Source of the DNA: Acetobacteraceae bacterium
GTDB taxonomy: Bacteria; Pseudomonadota; Alphaproteobacteria; Acetobacterales; Acetobacteraceae
Reading direction: 5' to 3'
Length of the DNA stretch: 64,000 nucleotides
NCBI GenBank assembly: GCA_024280945.1
Contig: JAMXLO010000088.1
Span: 62,001 to 126,000 of the forward strand
Part shown: in pieces, positions 1 to 7,824 of the stretch
Layout of the letters: the number at the start of each line of letters is the position of its first letter
Position numbering within the stretch: the stretch's first letter is position 1
Program-made: the position numbers and the translations under genes
The notes under the pieces: model-generated
What the model saw: only the letters and a program-made list of their open reading frames with translations
Told to the model about the DNA's origin: nothing
Databases searched by the model: none

Positions 1-510
1 GATCGGGGCGGTGATCTCGGTGTAGCCCAGGTTCACATTCGCCGTCTTAAGGTTGGCATCCGCGATGATGACTGCGCCCTGCGCCGACTTCTGCTCGGCC
101 GTCCGAACATCCAGCAGCGCCCGAGATGCGGCGTCAGTCTTCACCAGTTCCTGTGTGCGAGCGAGCTGCGCCGTCGCGTTCGCCAAGGTGCCCTGTGCCT
201 TCAGCAGGTCACCTTGTGCCTGCTGCACCGCTGCCTGGAAGGTATCCGGCTCGATACGGTAAAGAACGTCGCCCTCCTTCACATAGGCACCGTCCTTGAA
301 CAGCACGTCCTCCAGATAGCCGGTGATGCGGGCCCGGACGTCGACGCGATTGATCGCCTCCACCCGACCGACGAACTCGGTCGCCTGAGTGATTGGCCGC
401 AGCGCAGCGGCCACAGTCCCGACGGAGATGGCCGCCGGCTGCTGGGCCCATCCTGTCGGCGCTGCAACGAGCAGCCCCGCAACCGCGGTGGCCCAGAAAA
501 ATGATCGCAT
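1..510 (-). CDS. RND efflux periplasmic adaptor (HlyD/AcrA type), 3' end cut by window
   Basis: The minus-strand frame is open from an ATG at 510 to the window edge, giving the first 170 residues. A signal peptide is evident (MRSFFWATAVAGLLVAAPTGWA, cleavage near AQQ). It is followed by the membrane-fusion-protein start (TEFVGRVEAINRVDVRARI), a lipoyl half-motif (GYLEDVLFKDGAYVKEGDVLYRI) and a coiled-coil hairpin rich in Ala and Gln. The visible part ends at GYTEITAPI, where the second lipoyl half begins. Such proteins bridge an inner-membrane RND pump to an outer-membrane channel in the periplasm. The pump gene should lie beyond the window edge. Substrate cannot be told. The family call is firm, the specific role is not. 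Confidence 0.85.
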   Translation of the reverse strand, partial: MRSFFWATAVAGLLVAAPTGWAQQPAAISVGTVAAALRPITQATEFVGRVEAINRVDVRARITGYLEDVLFKDGAYVKEGDVLYRIEPDTFQAAVQQAQGDLLKAQGTLANATAQLARTQELVKTDAASRALLDVRTAEQKSAQGAVIIADANLKTANVNLGYTEITAPI

Positions 511-697
511 GATAAATTCCCCTATCCCTTCTTCTGGCCGCTGGTTCCGGGCCACGTCCCAGCGGTCATTTCTTATTGGTCCGAAGCAGTAACGCAGGCC
601 ACGCCGCGTGCAAAGGCAAAACTACACTGATGAGGCATTGCAACGTCTTCCAATCAGCTCGATCCGCTTACTCGCAGAGGGTCAGCGCCAGCCTGCA

Positions 698-711
698 TTG
701 ATCTGGCTCAA
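698..711. promoter_or_regulatory. possible FNR/FixK-type half-conserved palindrome
   Basis: TTGAT-CTGG-CTCAA matches the anaerobox consensus TTGAT-N4-ATCAA in nine of ten defined positions. It lies in the 228-base gap between fmt and the efflux adaptor, about 190 bases upstream of the adaptor ATG. The position is plausible for regulation of the adaptor, but a single near-match in a GC-rich genome is weak. Nothing else was recognised in 511-738. Confidence 0.25.
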
Positions 712-738
712 TGCACAGGGAGCCGGGCATCTGCGCGA

Positions 739-1647
739 TCAGCCTCGAAGGAACTCCCCGACGGTGACAGCATGTCCACGCAGGAAATCTTCTGCCGCCA
801 TTGCCGGACGACCTGCCAACTGCACCCGCGTCAGCCGCAGCGCGCCACTGCCGCAGGCCACGGTGAAATGTCCATCCAGCACAGCGCCGGGCTCGCCAGA
901 CCGCGGGCACGGCTGGGCTGCCAGCACCTTCAGCATCTTCCCATGCAGGATCGTGAAGGTCCCTGGCCAGGGATCGAAGGCCCGCACCTGTCGTTCGATC
1001 GCTCGGGCATCGCGGGTCCAGTCGATGCGACCGGAATCGCGGCTCAACTTCGGGGCGTAGGTCACGCCTTCATCCGGCTGCGGGACCGGTCGCGGCGTCT
1101 CGGCAAGCGCGCGCAGGATTAGTCGCGCTCCCAGCTCAGCGAGCACCTCATGCATCGTCGCAGCGGTCGCGGCCGGATCGATCGGCACACTCTCCTGCAA
1201 CAGCATGGGACCGGTATCCAGCCCAGGGTCCATCTGCATGATCGTGACCCCCGTTTCCGAGTCGCCGGCCATGATGGCGGCTTGGATCGGAGCGGCGCCG
1301 CGCCAGCGTGGCAGCAGGCTCGCGTGGAGGTTGAAGCAGCCCAGGCGAGGGGCGGTCAGCATCGCCTCCGGCAGGAGCAGCCCGTAGGCCGCCACCACGG
1401 CGGCGTCGAGGCCGAGCGCCGCGAACGCCGCCTGCTCGGCGAGGTTGCTGCGCAGCCGGGTTGGACTTCGCACCTGCAGGCCCAGTTCCTCCGCCACGAC
1501 CTGCACCGGACATGGGCGCAGCGTGTGACCGCGTCCCGCCGGCCTCGGTGGCTGACAGTAGACGGCGGCAAGCTCCTGGCCAGCTCCATGCAGCGCCCGC
1601 AGCGCGGGGATGGCGAACTCTGGGCTGCCCATGAACGCCAGCCGCAT
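739..1647 (-). CDS. fmt: methionyl-tRNA formyltransferase
   Basis: Formylates the amino group of Met on initiator tRNA using 10-formyl-tetrahydrofolate, so that translation starts with fMet. The 302-residue length is normal. It opens with [19 protein letters not shown], the N-terminal Rossmann-like formyltransferase start. The family signature [15 protein letters not shown] follows, with the catalytic Asn/His/Asp set expected in it and in the [15 protein letters not shown] segment. The C-terminal OB-like domain covers about residues 205-302. It lies four bases downstream of def on the same strand, the standard def-fmt pair in which the deformylase later removes the formyl group. Start and end are unambiguous. 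Confidence 0.96.
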   Translation of the reverse strand: MRLAFMGSPEFAIPALRALHGAGQELAAVYCQPPRPAGRGHTLRPCPVQVVAEELGLQVRSPTRLRSNLAEQAAFAALGLDAAVVAAYGLLLPEAMLTAPRLGCFNLHASLLPRWRGAAPIQAAIMAGDSETGVTIMQMDPGLDTGPMLLQESVPIDPAATAATMHEVLAELGARLILRALAETPRPVPQPDEGVTYAPKLSRDSGRIDWTRDARAIERQVRAFDPWPGTFTILHGKMLKVLAAQPCPRSGEPGAVLDGHFTVACGSGALRLTRVQLAGRPAMAAEDFLRGHAVTVGEFLRG

Positions 1648-1651
1648 AGCG

Positions 1652-2197
1652 CTACATGGCCTCGGCGCGCTTCTGCCGCAGTTCCTTGGCGAGCCGGCGC
1701 AGGATCATGTTGCGCTTCAGCGCAGAAAGGTGGTCGACGAACAGGATTCCGTCCAAGTGGTCGATCTCATGCTGCAGGCAGGCAGCCAGCAGCCCCTCAG
1801 CCTCGATCTGCCGCTTGGCGCCTTCGACATCCATATAGCGCACCATCACGCGCGCCGGCCGTGTCACGTCGGCATATTGCCCCGGGAGCGACAGGCAGCC
1901 CTCCTCGCGGGTAGCCAGCTCCTCGCTCCGGTTAACCACCTCCGGGTTGATAAGCACAATCGGTGCCCGGGTGTCGTCCGGCTGAAGATCAACGATCGCA
2001 AAGCGCAGGCCAACCCCCACCTGCGGTGCGGCCAGCCCGATGCCAGGTGCCCGGTACATGGTCTGGAACATGCGAGGCACGAGGTCGCGTACGCGCTCCA
2101 GGTCGCCCTCGGTGACCGGTTTGGCCCGTGCCTTCAAAATCGGGTCCGGTACCACCAGAATCGGCAGGGTATCTACCGAATCGTTCATATCGGCCAT
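1652..2197 (-). CDS. def: peptide deformylase
   Basis: Metalloenzyme that removes the formyl group from nascent proteins. All three family motifs are visible: [19 protein letters not shown] and QHEIDHLDG. These supply the metal-binding Cys and the two His of HEIDH plus the catalytic Glu. The chosen ATG at 2197 gives 181 residues and an N-terminus ([19 protein letters not shown]) of usual length. An in-frame TTG at 2257 has an AGGAG four bases ahead of it and would add 20 residues unlike the family, so it is a possible but less likely start. A third ATG lies at 2188. Def precedes fmt by four bases and is probably cotranscribed with it. Confidence 0.92.
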   Translation of the reverse strand: MADMNDSVDTLPILVVPDPILKARAKPVTEGDLERVRDLVPRMFQTMYRAPGIGLAAPQVGVGLRFAIVDLQPDDTRAPIVLINPEVVNRSEELATREEGCLSLPGQYADVTRPARVMVRYMDVEGAKRQIEAEGLLAACLQHEIDHLDGILFVDHLSALKRNMILRRLAKELRQKRAEAM

Positions 2198-2320
2198 GTA
2201 GCGGTGGCATCCGCACCGATCAACGGTGCCCCTTGCAACCGGGGTCTCCACCGCCAAGATTCTCCTGCACCGGAATGCCGACCTGGGTTTCGGTAACTGC
2301 TTCGCTCGAAGGAGGGGGCC

Positions 2321-2797
2321 ATGACGACGAGGGTATTCGCCTCACCACTGTTCCTGGGCTTCGACCACCTCGAGCAGATGCTCGAGCGGGCCTCGAAGGC
2401 GTCATCGGACGGGTATCCGCCTTACAATATCGAACAGATCAGCTCGTCCGGGTTGCGGATAACCCTGGCGGTCGCGGGTTTCACCATGGATGACCTGCAG
2501 ATTACGCAGGAAGACAACCAATTGGTGATCCGAGGCCGGCAAAATGACGACAGCCAGGGGCGCGTCTTTCTGCATCGCGGAATCGCGGCACGGCAGTTCC
2601 AGCGGGCCTTCGTACTCGCTGAGGGAATCGAGGTGAAAGGTGCCTGGCTTGATAACGGGCTTCTGCACATTGATCTCGTCAGGCCGCAACCCGAGACGCG
2701 GGTAAGGACGATCCAGATCAACCGCGCCAACGGCAGCAACGGCCACAGCGCGGGCAAGGTGCGGGTCGTCGACAACGAGGTGGGGCAGGACGAGTAG
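2321..2797 (+). CDS. small heat-shock protein, Hsp20/IbpA family
   Basis: ATP-independent chaperone that holds unfolding proteins and forms large oligomers in the cytoplasm. Of 158 residues, about 33-135 form the alpha-crystallin domain, with the IbpA-like start PPYNIEQ, the central LVIRGRQ strand and the GAWLDNGLLHIDLVRP segment. The C-terminal tail is polar. A very strong ribosome site (GGAGGGGG at 2311-2318) precedes the ATG. A small CTTC-GCTC-GAAG hairpin abuts it, so temperature-sensitive leader control is conceivable but not shown. A DUF1150 gene follows, the usual alphaproteobacterial neighbour. Confidence 0.93.
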   Translation: MTTRVFASPLFLGFDHLEQMLERASKASSDGYPPYNIEQISSSGLRITLAVAGFTMDDLQITQEDNQLVIRGRQNDDSQGRVFLHRGIAARQFQRAFVLAEGIEVKGAWLDNGLLHIDLVRPQPETRVRTIQINRANGSNGHSAGKVRVVDNEVGQDE

Positions 2798-2892
2798 GGG
2801 CTGCCCAAGTCACGACGGCGGCGCATTACGCGGGCCGAACAGCAAGAGCGTCGGTGCTGCATCAGCAGGCCGCCGTGGAAGGAGTAACGACG

Positions 2893-3150
2893 ATGGATGC
2901 CAACAACATTGAACGACCAGACGAGCAAGGCGCTACGCCGGTCGTCATGGATATTCACGATATTTCGCCGCAGCAGTTGGCCATGCTGGGGGTGCAGCAG
3001 ATTGCATATGTGAAACCTGTTGTGGTCAACGGCACAACGGCTTACGCGATCCACGCCGCAGACGGCACGCCTATGGCGATTGCTGGTGAACGTGATGCGG
3101 CCCTGGCCGCGATCGTGCAGCACGAAATGGCACCAGCCCTGGTTCACTAG
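2893..3150 (+). CDS. DUF1150 family protein
   Basis: Small 85-residue protein of unknown function that commonly follows hsp20 in alphaproteobacteria. The core ISPQQLAMLGVQQIAYVKPV and the following HAADGTPMAIAGERDAALA match the family as I know it. The start was set at the ATG at 2893 because GGAAGGAG lies at a proper distance before it. An upstream in-frame start at 2854 would add 13 residues without a better ribosome site. Coexpression with hsp20 is likely (95-base gap, no terminator seen between them), which suggests a stress-related role. This is inference only. Confidence 0.8.
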   Translation: MDANNIERPDEQGATPVVMDIHDISPQQLAMLGVQQIAYVKPVVVNGTTAYAIHAADGTPMAIAGERDAALAAIVQHEMAPALVH

Positions 3151-3160
3151 TCGGTCCAGT

Positions 3161-3194
3161 GTCATTGCGAGGCTGACTGTTGCCTCGCAATGAC
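3161..3194. repeat. perfect 13-bp inverted repeat between convergent genes
   Basis: GTCATTGCGAGGC at 3161-3173 and its exact complement at 3182-3194 enclose an 8-base loop. It sits 10 bases after the DUF1150 stop and 7 bases before the hpf stop. It is therefore well placed to end or protect both converging transcripts. There is no T run, so it is either a REP-like element or a factor-assisted terminator. Confidence 0.75.
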
Positions 3195-3201
3195 GGCGCC
3201 G

Positions 3202-3777
3202 CTATTTGCCGCCGGGATCGATCCAGCCAATGTTGCCATCGCTGCGCCGGTACACGACATTCAGCTCGCCCGATGCTTTATTGCGAAACATCATGGCAGG
3301 CTGATCCGCCAGGTCCATCAGCATCACGGCCTCGCTGACCGTCAGCAAGCTGATCTCTGTCGCATCCTCGGCGACAATCGTCGCCTGTGCCTCGCCGTTG
3401 CCGCGATCTGCGGATCCATCCTCCTGACGCAGCACGTATTGCCGCGCTGCCTCGGGCCGTTCGCGATTGGCGCTGTCCCGCGCGTGTTCGTTCACGCGTC
3501 GGCGATACCGACGCAGCCGCTTGGCAATGTGCTCCGCCGCATCGTCGAACGCGGTATTGGCGTCGGCGGCTTCGCCTTCGCCCCGCAAGGTCAGTCCGCG
3601 GCCCGCGTGGACGTTGATGTCGCAGGTGAAGAAGCTCCGGGCGCGACCGAAGGTGACCTGCGCTTCCAGCGCGTGATCGAAATACTTGCTGGCAATGACA
3701 TCGAGATGGTCCGAGACACGCCTGCGCAACGCGTCCGACAGATCCACCTGCTTGCCGGAAACTGTGATCTGCATCAT
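3202..3777 (-). CDS. hpf: ribosome hibernation promoting factor, long form
   Basis: Binds the 30S subunit and drives formation of inactive 100S ribosomes in stationary phase. The 191-residue size is that of long HPF. The N-terminal S30AE domain covers about residues 2-105 (QITVSGKQVDLSDALR, then FFTCDINVHAGRGLTLRGEG). A variable linker follows. The C-terminal dimerisation domain covers about 130-190 (LTVSEAVMLMDLADQPAMMFRNKA, VVYRRSDGNIGWIDP). It is 27 bases downstream of rpoN, the classic rpoN-hpf arrangement. Two adjacent ATGs occur at 3777 and 3774, and either could be used. Confidence 0.93.
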   Translation of the reverse strand: MMQITVSGKQVDLSDALRRRVSDHLDVIASKYFDHALEAQVTFGRARSFFTCDINVHAGRGLTLRGEGEAADANTAFDDAAEHIAKRLRRYRRRVNEHARDSANRERPEAARQYVLRQEDGSADRGNGEAQATIVAEDATEISLLTVSEAVMLMDLADQPAMMFRNKASGELNVVYRRSDGNIGWIDPGGK

Positions 3778-3804
3778 GCCTCTCCCAGAAGGCCAAACTG
3801 ACCG

Positions 3805-5304
3805 TCAGACCAGAGCGGCCTTCTCACGGCGACGCTGCACCGAGTTCGGTATGCGCAGCGCCTCGCGGTATTTGGCCACGGTCCGCCGCGCGATGTCCAC
3901 ACCCTCGTCCCGCAGGGCTGCCACGATCGCATCGTCTGACAGAATGTCATCGGCGGCCTCCGCGTCAATCAATGCACGGATGCGATAGCGTACAGCCTCC
4001 GCGCTGTGGCTCTCACCGCCCGTTCCTGGAATTGCGGTGGTGAAGAAATACTTAAGCTCAAAGGTTCCCCGCGGCGTAGCGATATATTTGTTGGCTGTGA
4101 CGCGACTGACGGTGCTTTCGTGCATCTCCACAGCTTCGGCGATGTCGCGCAGGATCAGCGGTCGCAGATGTGCGACACCGTAGCGGATGAAGCTGTCCTG
4201 CTGGCGGATGATTTCTGCCGCGACCTTCAGGATGGTCTGGGCACGCTGCTGAAGCGAGCGCACCAGCCAGTTGGCGCTGGCCAGCTGCTCGGCCAGGAAC
4301 AGCCTGTCTTCCTTGCGCGCGCGCGGTGCGACGCGTGCATAAAAGCGCTCGTTGACCAACAGGCGTGGCATGGTGTCGGGGTTCAACTCGAGCAACCAGT
4401 CGCCTTCCGGACCGGCCCGCATAAGAATGTCCGGAACCAACAGCTGAGCCGGTGCATCGTCGTAATTGGCGCCTGGTTTCGGATCGAGGCAGCGGATCTC
4501 CGAGATCATGTCCGCAAGGTCTTCGGCATCTACCCCGCAAACCACCGACAGCCTGCGAAGATCGCGCCGCGCGAGGAGATCCAGATTGTCCAGCAGTGCT
4601 GCCATCGCCGGGTCCAGCCGATTGCGCTCAGCGAGCTGGGCGGACAGGCACTCCTGCAGATCACGCGCAAACAGTCCGACAGGATCAAAGCGCATCATGC
4701 GTGCCCGCACCGCCTCGACCCGCTCCAACGGGATCGCCATCGCATCGGCGATAGCGGTGGGATCCGCGGTCAACCGCCCTGCTGGGCACAGTAGCGCAAT
4801 CAGATGCGCGCCGATCATACGGTCCGCATGGTCGTTGAACGACAGACGCAGCTGTTCGCCCAGGTACTCGCGCAGCGGACGCCGCTCGTCGGCCACTTCC
4901 TCGATGCCCCGATCATCGACCTCGAAGCTGCCGGTACCGCCGCGGCCTATGATCGATGATGTCTGCGGAGCACCATCAGCGGGACCGCCGGCGTCATAGA
5001 TCTCACCAAGATCGGCATCGAGCGGTGCCACCATCTCGGTGGGTATGGTTTCCGCCCGGGCAAGCTGCGCGACGTCGGCCAGCTCGCTGATGCGTTCCGG
5101 TTGCTGATCCGGGGCTGCGCGCTCCGTGTCCGGCAACTCCGCGCGCTCATCGCGTTCCAGCAGCGGGTTTCGCTCGAGCTCCTCCTCCACGAAACTCGCA
5201 ACCTCGGTGTTGGAATACTGCAGCAGCTTGATCGCCTGCCGCAGCTGCGGCGTCATCACCAGAGCCTGGGTCTGGCGAAGATCCAGCCGTGGCCCTAGTG
5301 CCAT
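3805..5304 (-). CDS. rpoN: RNA polymerase sigma-54 factor
   Basis: Alternative sigma factor for -24/-12 promoters that need an AAA+ activator. The 499-residue protein begins MALGPRLDLRQTQALVMTPQLRQAIKLLQ, the Gln/Leu-rich activator-interacting region I. An acidic region II follows (about residues 50-125), then the core-binding domain and a helix-turn-helix (MHESTVSRVTANKY). It ends with the RpoN box ARRTVAKYRE close to the C-terminus. It lies between lptB and hpf, the conserved order. A consensus sigma-54 promoter occurs upstream of the urea operon in this same window. No strong Shine-Dalgarno is seen before the ATG. Confidence 0.97.
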   Translation of the reverse strand: MALGPRLDLRQTQALVMTPQLRQAIKLLQYSNTEVASFVEEELERNPLLERDERAELPDTERAAPDQQPERISELADVAQLARAETIPTEMVAPLDADLGEIYDAGGPADGAPQTSSIIGRGGTGSFEVDDRGIEEVADERRPLREYLGEQLRLSFNDHADRMIGAHLIALLCPAGRLTADPTAIADAMAIPLERVEAVRARMMRFDPVGLFARDLQECLSAQLAERNRLDPAMAALLDNLDLLARRDLRRLSVVCGVDAEDLADMISEIRCLDPKPGANYDDAPAQLLVPDILMRAGPEGDWLLELNPDTMPRLLVNERFYARVAPRARKEDRLFLAEQLASANWLVRSLQQRAQTILKVAAEIIRQQDSFIRYGVAHLRPLILRDIAEAVEMHESTVSRVTANKYIATPRGTFELKYFFTTAIPGTGGESHSAEAVRYRIRALIDAEAADDILSDDAIVAALRDEGVDIARRTVAKYREALRIPNSVQRRREKAALV

Positions 5305-5314
5305 GATGTGATCA

Positions 5315-5331
5315 GGTCGTTCACAACGACC
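5315..5331. other. short perfect hairpin in the lptB-rpoN gap
   Basis: GGTCGTT and AACGACC pair perfectly around a CAC loop, 11 bases upstream of the rpoN ATG. It would form in the rpoN leader just before the ribosome-binding region. It could affect initiation or mark an RNA-processing point. No function can be assigned from sequence. Confidence 0.4.
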
Positions 5332-5363
5332 GACATGCTAGAGCGCTGGAACCAACAAAACGT

Positions 5364-6140
5364 TCACAGGCTGAACCGTTCCCCCAGATAGACCCGACGC
5401 ACGTCCTCGTGTGCGACCACCTCGTCCGGCCGCCCCTCGAACAGCACTTGGCCGTCGTGCATGATGTAGGCGCGGTCGATAATACCGAGTGTCTCGCGTA
5501 CGTTATGGTCGGTGATCAGCACACCGATGCCGCGATCCTTGAGATGCGACACGAGATCGCGAATCTCATTGACCGCGATCGGATCGATACCGGCGAGTGG
5601 CTCATCCAGCAGTATGTAGGCTGGCTGTGTGGCGAGCGCGCGTGCAATCTCGACACGCCGCCGCTCACCACCGGACAGCGCCAACGCCGGCGTTCGGCGT
5701 AGATGCCCGATGCCGAATTCGCCCAGCAATTCGTCCAGCATCTTGTCGCGCTTGTCTGGGTCCGGCTCGACGACTTCCAGCGCCGCCATTACGTTCTGCT
5801 CGACATTGAGGCCACGGAATACGCTCGCCTCCTGCGGCAGATAGCCGATTCCGAGACGCGCCCGCCGGTACATCGGCAGGCTGGTGATGTCGGTGCCGTC
5901 CAGGCTGATTGAGCCGGTTTCTGGCTTCACCAGCCCGACGATCATATAGAAAGTCGTCGTCTTGCCAGCTCCATTCGGGCCGAGCAGGCCAATCGCCTCG
6001 CCGCGCCGCAGCTGGATGGTTACATTGCGAACCACCGGACGCTTCTTGTAGGTCTTGCCGACGCCGCGCGCGGCCAGGCCGGCGCCGCCGGACAGCACGC
6101 GCAACTCTGTCGGTCGTACATCTGCACGAATGTCGTTCAT
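5364..6140 (-). CDS. lptB: LPS export ABC transporter ATPase
   Basis: Cytoplasmic ATPase that powers extraction of lipopolysaccharide from the inner membrane through LptFG. The 258 residues contain Walker A (GPNGAGKTT), the LptB-type Q-loop region (IGYLPQEASVFRGL), the signature LSGGERRRVEIARAL, Walker B (YILLDEPLAGIDP) and the switch His (ITDHN). The IGYLPQ and LAGIDP wording is typical of LptB rather than of amino-acid importers. Its start overlaps the end of lptA by four bases (ATGA), so translation is coupled. lptF/lptG are not in the window. Confidence 0.95.
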   Translation of the reverse strand: MNDIRADVRPTELRVLSGGAGLAARGVGKTYKKRPVVRNVTIQLRRGEAIGLLGPNGAGKTTTFYMIVGLVKPETGSISLDGTDITSLPMYRRARLGIGYLPQEASVFRGLNVEQNVMAALEVVEPDPDKRDKMLDELLGEFGIGHLRRTPALALSGGERRRVEIARALATQPAYILLDEPLAGIDPIAVNEIRDLVSHLKDRGIGVLITDHNVRETLGIIDRAYIMHDGQVLFEGRPDEVVAHEDVRRVYLGERFSL

Positions 6141-7144
6141 TTAGGTGCGCTCGGGGCAGACTGGCCGGTCAACTGCTGGTTCGTTGCATCGTTCGGGACC
6201 ACCAGGCCGTGCACCCGGTCGCGCGGGCCCGATAAGAGCTGCGCAATGCCTGTCTTCATGTTGACCTCTGCCTCGGACCCGTTGAGCTGGTTCTGTCCGC
6301 GCGTGATCCGGACATTGCCGGCCAGGCGCGCGATGCCGGTATCGGGGATATACACCGCGCGGTCGCCGATCGCCGTGTCGGTGACGGTGCGCACCACGAC
6401 ATGGCCGAACGCCTCGACCTTTTGCAACTTGCCCGACGCGCCGAACGGATCCTGGTTGGCCTGCTGAGGAGGCTGAGTGGCCGCTGGCTGCGTTGGTGTC
6501 GCCGGCGTCTCGGTCGTGTAAGCAACCAAGGTATCCGCCTTGAGTCGGCGGCCATCCTTCGTCGCCACCTCGGCGTCGCCTCGCGCCACCGCCATGTGCT
6601 TCTGCGACCAGTACTCGAGCGTGTCGCGCGCGGTCAGCACATCGGTCGGTGTGGTCAGCCGCAACGCATGGCCGGTGACCACCAGCACTGCCTGGTCCAT
6701 GTCATAAACCGCATGATCGCCCACCACCTCGTCCGTGGGCGTAAAGATCCGCACACGCCCTTCCGCCTGGACACGGTAGATTTCATTCCCCCCTGTGTCG
6801 GGATCCGCAGCGGATACTGGTTGCGTCGGCGACGACTGTGGCGCTCCGTTCTTCGGCCGATAGAAGGCGACCAGCCGGTCCGCGGTCACCGTGACGTTCT
6901 GCCGCACCGCCTTGGCGTTGCCGCGCGCAATCACCTCCCGCTGCTGTTGCCGCCATTCGATCCCATCGGTGGCCGTGATCGAAATCGGCCCGCCACGCGT
7001 CAGGTCCAGTTGCTGTGCCCGAGCGGGTGACACCGTCACAGCGACGGCCAGTGCAGCGGCGACAAAGGCCAAGGGGGCTCTGCCCCCTTTGAACCCCTGC
7101 CCTGGGACAGTCGTCCCCTGGATCCCTCCCATTCGGATCTTCAC
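6137..7144 (-). CDS. lptA: LPS transport periplasmic protein LptA, with repeat-derived N-terminus
   Basis: Periplasmic bridge protein carrying lipopolysaccharide toward the outer membrane. The 335 residues include a signal peptide (core PLAFVAAALAVAVTV, cleavage near ARA-QQ) and the OstA/LptA repeat ITATDGIEWRQQQREVIARGNAKA, followed by further beta-jellyroll repeats. A Pro/Gln/Thr-rich insert occurs near ATPTQPAATQPPQQANQ. It is longer than the roughly 185 residues of E. coli LptA, as in other alphaproteobacteria. Residues about 10-25 are encoded by a palindromic repeat element at 7071-7117, which lengthens the N-region of the signal peptide. The start overlaps lptC by ATGA, which supports the ATG at 7144. 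Confidence 0.9.
   Translation of the reverse strand: MKIRMGGIQGTTVPGQGFKGGRAPLAFVAAALAVAVTVSPARAQQLDLTRGGPISITATDGIEWRQQQREVIARGNAKAVRQNVTVTADRLVAFYRPKNGAPQSSPTQPVSAADPDTGGNEIYRVQAEGRVRIFTPTDEVVGDHAVYDMDQAVLVVTGHALRLTTPTDVLTARDTLEYWSQKHMAVARGDAEVATKDGRRLKADTLVAYTTETPATPTQPAATQPPQQANQDPFGASGKLQKVEAFGHVVVRTVTDTAIGDRAVYIPDTGIARLAGNVRITRGQNQLNGSEAEVNMKTGIAQLLSGPRDRVHGLVVPNDATNQQLTGQSAPSAPK
7071..7117. repeat. GC-rich palindromic repeat inside the lptA coding region
   Basis: AAGGGGGC-TCT-GCCCCCTT (7071-7089) is a perfect 8-bp stem. A second hairpin, GGGAC-AGTC-GTCCC, lies at 7104-7117. This paired-hairpin layout resembles the intergenic palindromic repeats common in acetic-acid-bacteria relatives, but here it is read in frame as the N-region of the LptA signal peptide. 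Confidence 0.7.
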
Positions 7145-7824
7145 GGCGTGCTTCCGTTCAGAACCAGGTGGGCCGGGCCGGTGAACTGGATGGCAGTGCC
7201 TTTGTCGGTGATGGTGAAGCCTTGTGCGTCGAGCGTCCCGAACGGTCCTTCGGCGTGGGTTGGCTCGGCGCCCGCCGCAGCATTCTGCTTCAGGTCGATC
7301 GATGCGCTGGCAGTGGTGACGGTGGTGCCGTCGTCACGATACAGCGTCACATCCTGGGACAGATCCAGCTGGTTGGTATTCTGCAAATAGACGCCGAGCT
7401 TGGACTGCAGCATCAGCCATGTGCCGTTCGCCAGGGCGATATCGGCCTTAGGGGTCGTGAGATCGATCCGGTCGTCGGTAACCTGCTGGGCAATGGAGGC
7501 AGTCAGCGTGTAGGGACGCCCCTGCTCGTCTATACCCCGGTAGCGGGCGTCAGTCAGGGTTGCACCGCCGACGGCGCTGGTCATGCGCTGCAAGGAAATG
7601 CGCTCCTGATCCCGCAAGCGGTCCAGTTCCGGCCACAGAGCCATACTGCTGAGCAACAGCAGTGCACCCGCAGGGAGCGTCCACTTTATTACGTTGACGG
7701 CAAAGCGGCGCCTTGCGAGGCGTCCGGGACTGGGTGGCTTCCGAATGCGGCCGGCGGCGGCCGCGGCGATGCGCTGGCCAGACCGGCGAGGCGCATTCCG
7801 AACGGGCAGGGGGCTGACGCTCAT
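7141..7824 (-). CDS. lptC: LPS export system protein LptC
   Basis: Inner-membrane-anchored periplasmic protein that passes lipopolysaccharide from LptBFG to LptA. The 227 residues show a basic cytoplasmic N-terminus (about 1-42, Arg/Pro-rich), one membrane segment (WTLPAGALLLLSSMALW, about 48-64) and a periplasmic beta-jellyroll with YRGIDEQGRPYTLTASIA and a late QGFTITDKGTAIQFTGPAHL strand typical of the LptC/YrbK family. It overlaps kdsD upstream and lptA downstream, each by four bases, so the three are translationally coupled. Confidence 0.9.
   Translation of the reverse strand: MSVSPLPVRNAPRRSGQRIAAAAAGRIRKPPSPGRLARRRFAVNVIKWTLPAGALLLLSSMALWPELDRLRDQERISLQRMTSAVGGATLTDARYRGIDEQGRPYTLTASIAQQVTDDRIDLTTPKADIALANGTWLMLQSKLGVYLQNTNQLDLSQDVTLYRDDGTTVTTASASIDLKQNAAAGAEPTHAEGPFGTLDAQGFTITDKGTAIQFTGPAHLVLNGSTP

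Noticed and set aside
1652-2257. TTG start of def with a good AGGAG
   Set aside because: The added 20 residues are unlike the family and the spacing is short (four bases). Kept only as an alternative.
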